Below are positions 1-6,807 of a DNA stretch of 14,907 nt, in pieces. The position numbers and the translations under genes were made by a program. The notes under the pieces were generated by a model that did no database searches, was not told the origin of the DNA, and saw nothing but the letters and a program-made list of their open reading frames with translations. The stretch's first letter is position 1. Each line of letters begins with the position of its first letter. The stretch spans positions 1 to 14,907 of the forward strand of contig DASXEX010000051.1 in NCBI GenBank assembly GCA_036489905.1, read 5' to 3'. This stretch comes from JAICLK01 sp036489905 (lineage in GTDB: Bacteria; Patescibacteriota; Saccharimonadia; Saccharimonadales; UBA4665).

Positions 1-1073
1 CTGGCAAGTTGATACGGCTGCATGCGATGTTCGAACGGCGCGGTTTTGGCAATGCCAGCCACGACTTGTTCCTCGCTCAAACCAAGCTCCAATCCAAGTG
101 CCGCGGCCAACGCCAGCGGCCCAAGTTGGTGCCGGCCAAGCAAACTGCTTGTAAGTTGCAGGCTACGCTTACCTTTCCTGAGCTCAAAACTCGTGCCCGA
201 AATTGCCAGTTCAACCTTTTTAACTTTCCAGCCAAGCACGCCAACGGCGCTGTAGGCTTGATACGCACTCTTCATAAATTCTTTGGCGGCGGCCGAGTCC
301 GCGTTCACGTACACATTTTTGCCGTGCAGATAGTCCGCGACTGAAAAAATGTCGCGGCCAGCCGCTTGCAATGTTTTGTAGCGGTCGAGGTGCGCGGGCG
401 CGATGCCAGTGATAACGGCATGCGTCGGGTGCGTAGTTTTGGCAAAGCGCTCAACGTCGCCTGGCTGGCCTTCGCCGTATTCGATAAGTAAAATATCTTC
501 GTCGCCAGCGAGATTTTTGGCAAAGTGCGCGTGCGAAATACTCACGTTTTTGTTGGCTGGCGTGGCGGCGACCTTTTTGCCTTCGGATAGAACCGTCAGC
601 AAAATTTCCTTCATGCTCGTCTTGCCATAACTGCCGGCAATGGCGATTCTGACACCCTTGTGGTGAGCGAAAATCGCCTCGGACTTTTTGATGAGTCGTT
701 TTTCTTTCGGCCGGGTGCTTAATTCGCGTCCCAAAATTAACGGCACAACGGCCAAGTGCGCCCACACAATCGGATACGCGAACAGCAACGCCAAGCCGAA
801 TTCCCAGCCCGCGGTCAAACCATGCCAATACCACAAACCAACCAGCAATAAACCAATAAGAATTTGCAGCGACATGCCGGCCCGCAAAACCAGGAGCAGC
901 AGCCGCACCGGTTTCGTGCGCTCTAACGTGCGCCGGTGCATCACTTTGCCGAAATCCTGCGTCCGCCAATACCACGCGAGGTATGGCCCCACGCGGTATT
1001 CGGTGTTTTGCAACATGTACACCAAAATGCTTGGGTACCGAAAACCGTATAAACTGATGATCGCCGAAATCAT
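1..1073 (-). CDS. MurF-like Mur ligase with N-terminal membrane segments (partial, C-terminus off left edge)
   Basis: The reading frame begins at the ATG at 1073 and stays open to the left edge (357 codons visible). Residues about 55-110 hold two hydrophobic segments separated by a short loop. They are followed by the Mur ligase ATP-binding loop GSYGKTS (about residues 137-143). A further signature is ITGIAPAHLDRY (around residue 215), matching the family's central domain. MurF-type enzymes join D-Ala-D-Ala to the UDP-MurNAc peptide in the cytoplasm during peptidoglycan synthesis. Here the usual soluble UDP-binding N-terminal domain is absent and membrane segments stand in its place, so the substrate could be lipid-linked or the gene could be a MurT-like relative; that is inference. 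The start overlaps the stop of the upstream alpha/beta hydrolase by 4 bases (ATGA, 1070-1073), suggesting translational coupling. The frame was read directly from the reverse complement. Confidence 0.85.
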   Translation of the reverse strand, partial: MISAIISLYGFRYPSILVYMLQNTEYRVGPYLAWYWRTQDFGKVMHRRTLERTKPVRLLLLVLRAGMSLQILIGLLLVGLWYWHGLTAGWEFGLALLFAYPIVWAHLAVVPLILGRELSTRPKEKRLIKKSEAIFAHHKGVRIAIAGSYGKTSMKEILLTVLSEGKKVAATPANKNVSISHAHFAKNLAGDEDILLIEYGEGQPGDVERFAKTTHPTHAVITGIAPAHLDRYKTLQAAGRDIFSVADYLHGKNVYVNADSAAAKEFMKSAYQAYSAVGVLGWKVKKVELAISGTSFELRKGKRSLQLTSSLLGRHQLGPLALAAALGLELGLSEEQVVAGIAKTAPFEHRMQPYQLA

Positions 1074-1822
1074 GCCTTCAAAAATTCCTGGATAAATTCG
1101 AGTACGTGATCGGGCTTGTCATGGTGCGCGAAGTGCCCGGCGCCCGGCACGACATCGAGCACGGAGCTGTCGATAAGATTATGGAAAATGCGGCCGTACT
1201 GCACCGGTGTGTCCAAATCGTCCTCGCCATAAATAAGCAGCGTCGGCAGCTTGAGCATCGCCGCATCCTTTTGCACGTCGTCGGTCACGACTTTTTTGAA
1301 CGTTTCCTGCAGCCGTTCCACGACCAGCATATCGGAGCCAATTGTTTCATAAACCTTTCGCCGCAGGCGTTTTTTAATGCCGTGTGGCAGCGGCGTAGTG
1401 AATAATTTGCCGGTTTTCGTAACGATTCTGAGCACCTTTTTACGTCCTAAATATTCGCCGCGGATGCCCGCGCTGTCGATAAGCACCAGTTTGTCCGCCT
1501 GAAAATCGCCGTTCGCCAAACCCCGAATCGCCATAGCGCCGCCGTTGGAATGTCCGATAACTGCGTACGGCCGCACGCGGATTTTGCCCAGGAAATCTCC
1601 GACAAACGCGGCGTACTCGCCCAAACCCCAGGCGTCTTTCGGCATAGCCGTGCCGCCAAAGCCAGGCAAATCCGGCACAATCACGTCATAATCCGGCGCC
1701 AGCTGGCCGGCAAATTCACGCCAACCTTTGCTAGTATCACCCCAACCGTGCAGCACCAACACACTGTTCCCTTTGCCCACACGTTCGTACTGCGTCAGCA
1801 GCGAATTCACCACGACTTGCAT
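1070..1822 (-). CDS. alpha/beta hydrolase
   Basis: This is an intact alpha/beta-hydrolase-fold protein of about 250 residues. Counting from the upstream GTG at 1828, it has an oxyanion-hole HGW (27-29), the nucleophile elbow GHSNGG with Ser94, an acid in YGEDDLD (Asp204 or Asp206) and the catalytic His in GAGHF (His232). It has no signal peptide, so it is probably cytoplasmic. Substrate cannot be told from sequence; esterase or acyl hydrolase is the generic expectation. I chose the ATG at 1822 over the GTG at 1828 because a consensus TATAAT lies at 1832-1837, which would put the transcription start near 1824-1825, downstream of the GTG. Its stop overlaps the start of the MurF-like gene, so the two are very likely co-transcribed, which hints at a cell-envelope role. 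Confidence 0.88.
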   Translation of the reverse strand: MQVVVNSLLTQYERVGKGNSVLVLHGWGDTSKGWREFAGQLAPDYDVIVPDLPGFGGTAMPKDAWGLGEYAAFVGDFLGKIRVRPYAVIGHSNGGAMAIRGLANGDFQADKLVLIDSAGIRGEYLGRKKVLRIVTKTGKLFTTPLPHGIKKRLRRKVYETIGSDMLVVERLQETFKKVVTDDVQKDAAMLKLPTLLIYGEDDLDTPVQYGRIFHNLIDSSVLDVVPGAGHFAHHDKPDHVLEFIQEFLKA

Positions 1823-1831
1823 ATGCACTTT

Positions 1832-1837
1832 ATTATA
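1832..1837 (-). promoter_or_regulatory. -10 box (TATAAT) of the hydrolase-MurF operon
   Basis: A perfect TATAAT on the minus strand lies 9 nt before the ATG at 1822. No convincing -35 box was found 16-18 nt upstream. The spacing leaves almost no room for a 5' untranslated region. Confidence 0.6.
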
Positions 1838-1940
1838 CCTGAAAATCGAACGAACGAATTATCGAGTTTTAAGATGTAGTTTTGTGCACATTTAAAAGAG
1901 CCGAAAGTATGTGAGCAATATGGGTTGCGAGCCGGACATT

Positions 1941-1959
1941 TCCCGACAGCCAGTCAGGA
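1941..1959 (-). terminator. possible hairpin after the methyltransferase gene
   Basis: A 7-bp stem (TCCTGAC with GTCGGGA, one G-T pair) and a 5-nt loop lies 8 nt after the methyltransferase stop codon. There is no T-run after it, so it may only be a weak terminator or 3'-end stabiliser. Confidence 0.25.
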
Positions 1960-1967
1960 CTTGACAA

Positions 1968-2846
1968 CTAAGCTACGGCAGTTGGGCTAAGCACGTAAGC
2001 TAGTTTGCCGTTTTGCAAAGCATATTCGACTGGAAGCCGTACTGAAAACACCATATTCGTTGTCCGTTGCCAAATGGCTTCCGGCATGGCAGCCTGAGAT
2101 ATTAGATCAGGCATCTCGCCAACTCTAAGCTGCTCAAAACCTGCTGTGCGCATCGCGTTGCACACATGCTCGCGGGTCACTTCACAATCGACCCCGCCAA
2201 ACGCAAATGCATCCGCGCAAAGTATCCCGCTGGGAGCTACCCTCCTAGCCATTTGCACAAAACTTCCTAACGGATCTATGAAATGATGGAGCGTGGCACG
2301 CGTCATGACCATATCATACTGGGGTACAAGTGCTGCCACTGAGCTAAGACGTTCGGCATTTGCGATAATGTAGCTTGGACTGCCGTGAAGCGGATGTCGG
2401 TCGTTGAGCCGAAGGTAATCGAGCGCGGTTACCCCTTGCGCATAATCGCCCTGCGCAAGGTGGTGCGTGACTAGGCCGCCCATACCGGTTCCTACATCGA
2501 GGACCCTGATTCCTCCTCCGTTCCGTGCACGTAGCAACGCCGCTATTTCATCCGTTGTAGTACCGGCGAATTCGTAAACCGGATCAAGACCTTGATGCCG
2601 CCCAAAAGCAAGATCTAAAATGTTTGCAGCATTCTCGCAAGCATAAGAAGCGTCGATCTGGTCTTCAAGCCAACCTGGACGGCGACGATAGAAAGGCTCC
2701 ATCCTCTCTTGAGCGGCTACAGACCCTTCGGCATCGTCAACGCTATGTAGCCCACCAGGGTCAACACCCGACTCCACTAGTGCCCAGTACGCTTCATCAA
2801 AGGGTGATTCTGAGTTATTAGCACATTTGCTACTTGGGTTGGTCAT
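1968..2846 (-). CDS. class I SAM-dependent methyltransferase
   Basis: This 292-residue protein has a Rossmann-type SAM site. Motif I is VLDVGTGMGG (115-124), an acidic residue follows in TALDY at the end of the next strand, and the later strand reads YDMVMTRATLHHFIDP, typical of the UbiE/Methyltransf_11-type small-molecule methyltransferases. The first 80 residues are charged and lack a recognisable domain. It would transfer a methyl group from SAM in the cytoplasm; the acceptor is unknown. The gene stands alone: own promoter at 2905-2933, 138 bases to the next start. Its codon choice (more CTA, AGG, CGA, TCC) looks different by eye from the neighbouring Saccharibacteria-like genes, so it may have arrived by transfer. 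No clear ribosome-binding sequence precedes the ATG. Confidence 0.85.
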   Translation of the reverse strand: MTNPSSKCANNSESPFDEAYWALVESGVDPGGLHSVDDAEGSVAAQERMEPFYRRRPGWLEDQIDASYACENAANILDLAFGRHQGLDPVYEFAGTTTDEIAALLRARNGGGIRVLDVGTGMGGLVTHHLAQGDYAQGVTALDYLRLNDRHPLHGSPSYIIANAERLSSVAALVPQYDMVMTRATLHHFIDPLGSFVQMARRVAPSGILCADAFAFGGVDCEVTREHVCNAMRTAGFEQLRVGEMPDLISQAAMPEAIWQRTTNMVFSVRLPVEYALQNGKLAYVLSPTAVA

Positions 2847-2904
2847 GACATTAGGTATAGCTAGATCACCGTAACCCTTCGGCTAGGGATCTTGATAATT
2901 CTCG

Positions 2905-2933
2905 ACTTTAGAATATAAATACGAACACGTCAA
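2905..2933 (-). promoter_or_regulatory. promoter of the methyltransferase gene
   Basis: TTGACG (2928-2933) and TAAAGT (2905-2910) are separated by 17 nt. The predicted leader is about 50 nt, unlike the near-leaderless genes elsewhere in the window. It can form a small CCCT/AGGG hairpin around 2876-2889. Confidence 0.45.
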
Positions 2934-2954
2934 GAGCAAAACGCCCTGGCTGCC

Positions 2955-3875
2955 TTATTGGACTTGGCTGACGAGATTTTGCAGAGTTTGGGCAGAGATG
3001 GTGGCTTTGGGAATTTTGACATTGAGCGGGACGTCGTAGCTTGAGAAGAACTCCTGGTGCTGAGCGCCGACATAGCTGACTTCCGCCAGTTGGTGCGAGC
3101 GCACGTCCACGGTTAGCTGGACCTGGATTGCCTGCTGGCCTTGGTAGCTGTTCGGGTCGGTTTGCTCGAGCGCTTTGATGCCGACATCGGCCGCGAACGC
3201 CTTTTCAAAACCGACGTATGCCACCGGCTCAACCTTAACTGAATACGTGTACACCGGCCGGCCATTCAGCTTGTGCTTTTGGACGTTACTGAATGAAGTG
3301 TCGAAAACCACGCTGTTATGCAATTGGGTGAGCAAACTTTGCCGCTGCGCTGCGCTCAAATTAGCCATCGGCACGAGGTTGCCGCCGCCAATTCCAAGCA
3401 TAGTTTGAGTGAAAAACGGCGTCGAGCTGCTCTGATCCGCGATATTCGCGACCGACGCTTGCGCCCATTTGCCAAGCACGTTTGAGAAGTCGAAAGTGTG
3501 GCCAGCTTTATTCTTTTGCTTGGTTTGGATATTCGTATAGCGCACATAGTCTTTCTGCAACGTGCCGACGTTTTCGGTCTTGACTGTGCTGCTCGAAGTT
3601 GAGAGCGTCGTACGGCCGTACGCGAGCGTGTTCGTCCCGAACTGCTGACCGATGTATTGGTCAAGATGGCTGCCGCTAGAGTTCTCAACGACATGCTTCG
3701 TCACGCTCGATGTCGACAAACTTTGCGCAAGCATTCCCCAATATACGTTGTACGGATTTTCATAAACTAAAATCCACCACACAAAACCCGCAACGAGCAG
3801 CAGCAAAATCCCGCCGGCGACCAGCCACTGCGGCAGATAGCGACGAGCGAACGCCCGCTCAAAGAAATCTTCCAT
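2955..3875 (-). CDS. single-pass membrane protein of unknown function, third gene of ABC-2 operon
   Basis: I do not recognise this 306-residue protein. A short cytoplasmic N-terminus (about 16 residues) is followed by one strongly hydrophobic segment (about 17-37, rich in Leu, Val and Trp), then about 265 mostly polar residues rich in Ser, Thr, Gln and Val, expected outside the membrane. The C-terminal part contains VDVRSHQLAEVSY, a beta-strand pattern reminiscent of extracytoplasmic lipoprotein-like domains (LprG/LppX style), but no lipobox Cys is present. It starts 25 bases after the ABC permease stop, with AGGGA just before the ATG, so it is probably transcribed with the transporter and could be an accessory or substrate-contacting subunit; that is inference from context only. 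Confidence 0.75.
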   Translation of the reverse strand: MEDFFERAFARRYLPQWLVAGGILLLLVAGFVWWILVYENPYNVYWGMLAQSLSTSSVTKHVVENSSGSHLDQYIGQQFGTNTLAYGRTTLSTSSSTVKTENVGTLQKDYVRYTNIQTKQKNKAGHTFDFSNVLGKWAQASVANIADQSSSTPFFTQTMLGIGGGNLVPMANLSAAQRQSLLTQLHNSVVFDTSFSNVQKHKLNGRPVYTYSVKVEPVAYVGFEKAFAADVGIKALEQTDPNSYQGQQAIQVQLTVDVRSHQLAEVSYVGAQHQEFFSSYDVPLNVKIPKATISAQTLQNLVSQVQ

Positions 3876-3900
3876 TTCCCTATTGTATCAGCTCGTTCGA

Positions 3901-4638
3901 TTATTTCGTTTTGCGGCGCAAAGTCGCGGCACCGAACAGGATCGCGGCCACGGCAAAAGCGAGCACCACCAACACGTCGTGATACGCGGTCGAGGACGGT
4001 TTTGCCTCGATACTGACGCGTTGCATGGCGTTGACGGCGTAAGTCAGCGGCAGACAATTGGCTACGTCATGCAAAACGCGCGGCAATTGTGCGAGCGGGA
4101 CGAGCAGGCCGCAGAGCAGGAACTGCGGGAAAATAAGCGCGGGCAGAAATTGCACCGCTTGGAATTCGGTCGTGGCGAACGCACTCACGAACAGACCAAG
4201 CGTCGCGCCGAGCAGCGCGTCGACGACCGCCACCAGCACCAAAAACCATTCCGGGCCGGCAACGTTCAAACCGTAGACGTGCACCGCCAACATACTCACA
4301 ACCAATGATTGCAGCATGGCGATGAATCCGAATGTCAGCGCGTAACCGAGCAGAATGTCGAGCTTGCCGATCGGCATGGTCAGCAGCCGTTCGAGCGTGC
4401 CGGTCGTGCGTTCGCGCAGCGTCGTAATCGACGTGATGAGGAACATGATGACGAACGGAAAAATGCCAAGCATTGACGCGCCGATCTCGTCAAAAACTTT
4501 TGGCGTACCGCTGTACATCCACGCCAGCAATCCGAGCAACACCGACGGCACCACGAACATCAGGCCGATTGTCCGCGGGTCGTGCAGCAGTTGGCGCAGC
4601 ACGCGGCCGGCGGTGGCGAGTGTCATTTTCGGATGCAT
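3901..4638 (-). CDS. ABC-2 type transporter permease
   Basis: This 245-residue integral membrane protein has about six predicted membrane spans (around 25-42, 56-74, 95-120, 128-152, 165-183 and 220-240). Between spans 2 and 3 lies the ABC-2 family signature: LRERTTGTLERLLTMP (73-88), the conserved E-R-x-x-G-T-x-E-x-L pattern of DrrB/NodJ-like permeases. It would form the membrane channel for the ATPase encoded just upstream, exporting an unknown substrate (drug, lipid or polysaccharide are typical). The ATG overlaps the ATPase stop by one base (TAATG at 4636-4640), with GAGG four bases before it, indicating coupled translation. Length is normal for the family. Confidence 0.9.
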   Translation of the reverse strand: MHPKMTLATAGRVLRQLLHDPRTIGLMFVVPSVLLGLLAWMYSGTPKVFDEIGASMLGIFPFVIMFLITSITTLRERTTGTLERLLTMPIGKLDILLGYALTFGFIAMLQSLVVSMLAVHVYGLNVAGPEWFLVLVAVVDALLGATLGLFVSAFATTEFQAVQFLPALIFPQFLLCGLLVPLAQLPRVLHDVANCLPLTYAVNAMQRVSIEAKPSSTAYHDVLVVLAFAVAAILFGAATLRRKTK

Positions 4639-5354
4639 TATGCCTCGTCCTTTGCTACAAGTTTCAGAAACGCCGCTTCGACTGAATGTTTGCCAGTCTT
4701 TTGCAGCAGCTCGTGCTTTGTGCTGAAACTCAGCACTTTGCCGTCACGCAATAGCAGCAAATCGTCGCACTTTTCGGCCTCGTCCATGACGTGGCTCGAA
4801 ATCAGCAGCGTCCGGCCCTCATGCGCCAAATTCCGAAACAAAGCCCACAAATGCTCACGCAAAAGCGGGTCAAGCCCGACCGTCGGCTCGTCCAAAACTA
4901 AAACTTGCACATCGCCAAGCAACGCAACCGCCAGCGAAACGCGCGCACGTTGCCCGCCGGATAACGAATTGACGAGCTGGTCGGCCTGCGCCTGCAAGTC
5001 GACTTGTTTGATAACTTGCCGTACTTCGACCTTGCCTTTACCCAAAATCGTCGCAAAATAATGCAGGTTTTGCTGCACCGTCAAATCGCCGTATACCGCC
5101 GCCGATTGCGTAACATAGCCAATCTGCCGTCGCAGTGTTTTGCTACCCGCCGGTAAACTCAACACCTGCAGCCGGCCGCTCGTGATTTTCTGCGCCCCCA
5201 CAATCGCCCGCATCAGCGTCGTCTTCCCCGACCCGCTCGGCCCGATAAGGCCGGTCAGTTTGCCAGGCACAATCCCAAACGACAGCTTGTTCAACACGAT
5301 TTTTCCGCCTCGAACAATTGTCAAATCATCAGCAGTAATAGCGTCATTATGCAT
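4638..5354 (-). CDS. ABC transporter ATP-binding protein
   Basis: This complete 238-residue nucleotide-binding subunit has all motifs in order: Walker A GPSGSGKTT (38-46), Q-loop Gln73 in YVTQS, signature LSGGQ (131-135), Walker B VLVLDEP (151-157) with catalytic Glu156, D-loop near 161-165 and switch His188 in SSHVMDEAE. It hydrolyses ATP at the cytoplasmic face to drive the ABC-2 permease encoded next. It is of the DrrA/CcmA-like export class. The start ATG at 5354 sits 8 nt after a GATAAT box with a perfect TTGACA upstream, so the operon message should be leaderless. Confidence 0.95.
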   Translation of the reverse strand: MHNDAITADDLTIVRGGKIVLNKLSFGIVPGKLTGLIGPSGSGKTTLMRAIVGAQKITSGRLQVLSLPAGSKTLRRQIGYVTQSAAVYGDLTVQQNLHYFATILGKGKVEVRQVIKQVDLQAQADQLVNSLSGGQRARVSLAVALLGDVQVLVLDEPTVGLDPLLREHLWALFRNLAHEGRTLLISSHVMDEAEKCDDLLLLRDGKVLSFSTKHELLQKTGKHSVEAAFLKLVAKDEA

Positions 5355-5362
5355 ATGCTTTG

Positions 5363-5390
5363 ATTATCCGTAAGTCTACGCTGATGTCAA
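5363..5390 (-). promoter_or_regulatory. promoter of the ABC transporter operon
   Basis: A perfect TTGACA (5385-5390) is followed by 16 nt and GATAAT (5363-5368). The -35 box contains the TGA stop (5387-5389) of the preceding hydrolase fragment. Only 8 nt separate the -10 box from the ATG. Confidence 0.75.
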
Positions 5391-5941
5391 GCAGCAGCAC
5401 TACGCATACCGTAGCGCGACGATTTTACGGACGAACCGAGTAGGCCACTTTCAGAGAGCACTTCAAAGACAGCACGTCTCGTGCCTGTTATGTTTGCGTG
5501 CCCCGTTCCCGGCATGTCAAGCGCAACAAACGTTCCGCCGTTTTCTTCAACAATCCTACGAATACCACTCCGGGCGGCAGGAATTTTAACCCTATGGTCA
5601 GCTTCGTCGCCGACGTGAATCAACGTGCTACTTTTCGTTATGATACGCTTGGGCGTTTCGGGATTGAGCGAATCCGCTTCGGCAAGCAACCTTATTTGAC
5701 TTGACCAAAGTGCAGGCGGACAGCCTTTCGGTGAATCTACTAGAGCGCCGAGCGCGCTGTGGCCAAGGGCCGAAAGCTTAAAATCCGCTTCATGAAGGCG
5801 TTGGTATATTTCTACCAAAATTTTAGAAAATAATCCCCCTGGGTATGGAAACCTCTTTGCTAAACGAATTTCTTTTTCCAGAAAGGTATGCCCGGAATGG
5901 AGCGGCGAACTCCAGGCTACCGCCGTGCCAAGCTCTGGCAC
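5387..5941 (-). CDS. alpha/beta hydrolase-like protein, C-terminal part (split by in-frame TAG)
   Basis: This 184-codon frame starts at GTG 5941 and is in the same frame as the ORF ending at 5963; only one TAG and seven sense codons (CIDEGID) separate them. It carries the acid and histidine parts of an alpha/beta-hydrolase active site: VGDEADH (Asp112 or Asp115) and GTGHA (His148). The matching nucleophile elbow is in the upstream fragment. The two together would make about 345 residues. The sequence GAGGGG six bases before the GTG could serve for re-initiation, though those bases also encode DEG. I read this as one gene interrupted by a nonsense change. Alternatives are two real subunits, readthrough of TAG, or a sequence error. 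Confidence 0.65.
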   Translation of the reverse strand: MPELGTAVAWSSPLHSGHTFLEKEIRLAKRFPYPGGLFSKILVEIYQRLHEADFKLSALGHSALGALVDSPKGCPPALWSSQIRLLAEADSLNPETPKRIITKSSTLIHVGDEADHRVKIPAARSGIRRIVEENGGTFVALDMPGTGHANITGTRRAVFEVLSESGLLGSSVKSSRYGMRSAAA

Positions 5942-5962
5942 ATCTATCCCCTCATCTATACA

Positions 5963-6424
5963 CTATTGAACACCCATTAAATAGGTTGGCAACCCCATGC
6001 TGCTCAGTAAGACATTTTGTGCAGGCCTTAACCGGCCATCCTTAGGGCGAGTTTGCATAAAGTAAGGCGCTAAAGCTTGGCCCATACTTTTGCCGCTAAT
6101 CCCGCCTCCCGAGAGTTTCACGTAATCTACCTTTCCAGGCAGATCATCGCCAACTGCTTCTTTTATAAATCGGGCTTCTGGTTGACCAAGACCGGGCACG
6201 GCCAACCATCGTTGTTTCTCTTCTGAGCCTGCGCTGGTATCCGCGATAACTTCTGTCACGCCTCTGCCCCATAAAATTTGCTGGGACAGCAGATCAAGGC
6301 TTACAACTCCGCCAGCGGCCAAAACGCCAAAAAGAACGCCCTTTCTTAAGCCAGCATCTGGATTCGGAGCTACATACCTATCCAGCAAAATTTTATCGCC
6401 GTACGTCTCGGCTACAGATCCCAT
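5963..6424 (-). CDS. alpha/beta hydrolase-like protein, N-terminal part (ends at in-frame TAG)
   Basis: This 153-codon frame begins at ATG 6424 and ends at TAG 5963-5965. It has a Gly/Ala/Val-rich stretch (about 28-45), WLAVPGLGQPE (73-83) resembling the strand and oxyanion loop of alpha/beta hydrolases, and GKSMG with Ser113 as a GxSxG nucleophile elbow. It lacks the acid and histidine, which are found in frame downstream at 5387-5941, so alone it should not be an active hydrolase. A TATAGT box 11 nt before the ATG and a long palindrome over it suggest it is, or was, a regulated gene. The segment is more AT-rich than its neighbours and lies beside a tRNA gene, a common site for acquired DNA. 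Confidence 0.65.
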   Translation of the reverse strand: MGSVAETYGDKILLDRYVAPNPDAGLRKGVLFGVLAAGGVVSLDLLSQQILWGRGVTEVIADTSAGSEEKQRWLAVPGLGQPEARFIKEAVGDDLPGKVDYVKLSGGGISGKSMGQALAPYFMQTRPKDGRLRPAQNVLLSSMGLPTYLMGVQ

Positions 6425-6428
6425 ACTT

Positions 6429-6461
6429 AAAAATAACTATACAATAACTCTAGTTATTTTT
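6429..6461. promoter_or_regulatory. palindrome over the promoter of the split hydrolase gene (candidate operator)
   Basis: A perfect 10-bp inverted repeat, AAAAATAACT (6429-6438) and AGTTATTTTT (6452-6461), surrounds a 13-nt centre that holds another AATAACT (6443-6449). The likely -10 box TATAGT (6436-6441, minus strand) lies within it. Its position fits a repressor site. It is too AT-rich to be a convincing terminator. Confidence 0.45.
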
Positions 6462-6527
6462 GTAGTGAACTTTAAGAAAATTTAGCCTAAAGTGTACTTG
6501 CAAGATGAGAAAAAGTGAATTGTCATC

Positions 6528-6604
6528 TGGTGGAGCATATCGGATTCGAACCGATGACCTCTTCAATGCCATTGAAGCGCTCTAGCCAGCTGAGCTAATG
6601 CCCC
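6528..6604 (-). tRNA. tRNA-Ala (anticodon GGC)
   Basis: A complete cloverleaf can be folded. The acceptor stem GGGGCAT pairs with ATGCTCC (one G-T), the D-stem is GCTC/GAGC, and the anticodon stem CTTCA/TGAAG encloses loop ATGGCAT. The T-arm has the standard TTCGAAT loop. Anticodon GGC lies at 6568-6570. The 3' CCA is encoded (6528-6530). It is the only RNA gene I can support here. Confidence 0.97.
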
Positions 6605-6607
6605 AGA

Positions 6608-6634
6608 ATGAGACAAAACTACGGTTTTGCTCAT
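6608..6634 (-). other. hairpin directly before the tRNA 5' end
   Basis: An 11-bp stem with a one-base bulge (ATGAG plus CAAAAC pairing with GTTTTG plus CTCAT) and a 4-nt loop ends 4 nt before the mature tRNA. More stems (CGGC/GCCG near 6641-6651, TTGC/GCAA near 6656-6667) lie upstream, so the 6605-6700 leader is strongly structured. Confidence 0.5.
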
Positions 6635-6707
6635 CGCTCGTCGGCAGAGCCGAGCTTGCTAAAGCAAACCAAGCCCGCTGCTCTTTTCCCTTCTAACGAG
6701 CAGGATA

Positions 6708-6716
6708 ATTCTAGCA
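6708..6716 (-). promoter_or_regulatory. candidate extended -10 promoter for tRNA-Ala
   Basis: TGCTAGAAT is an extended -10 element (TGN plus TAGAAT), close to the TGCTAAAAT found before the membrane protein at 14224. No good -35 box is present. It would give a leader of about 95 nt before the tRNA. Confidence 0.35.
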
Positions 6717-6788
6717 AATTGGCGGTCAAAAGAAAAGCTTCCCTTGTTCTGCATAAGCGACGAAGGTAATTTTGTAACTTTTTGAGTG

Positions 6789-6794
6789 TATGAT
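6789..6794 (+). promoter_or_regulatory. possible -10 box of the sigma factor operon
   Basis: TATGAT lies 13 nt before the ATG at 6808. It overlaps the two ATG codons at 6790 and 6793, arguing against their use as starts if the box is real. An upstream TGTAAC (6774-6779) resembles the AAC-type -35 of ECF promoters, but its spacing is poor. Confidence 0.3.
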
Positions 6795-6807
6795 GCATAT
6801 AAAGAAT

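Noticed and set aside
451..975. 174-codon minus-strand frame
   Set aside because: It is an alternate frame of the MurF-like gene, which has the GSYGKTS loop in the correct frame.
6528..6604. tRNA-Ala as an integration site for the adjacent AT-richer hydrolase segment
   Set aside because: I saw no duplicated tRNA 3' end and no integrase gene, so an attachment site cannot be supported.
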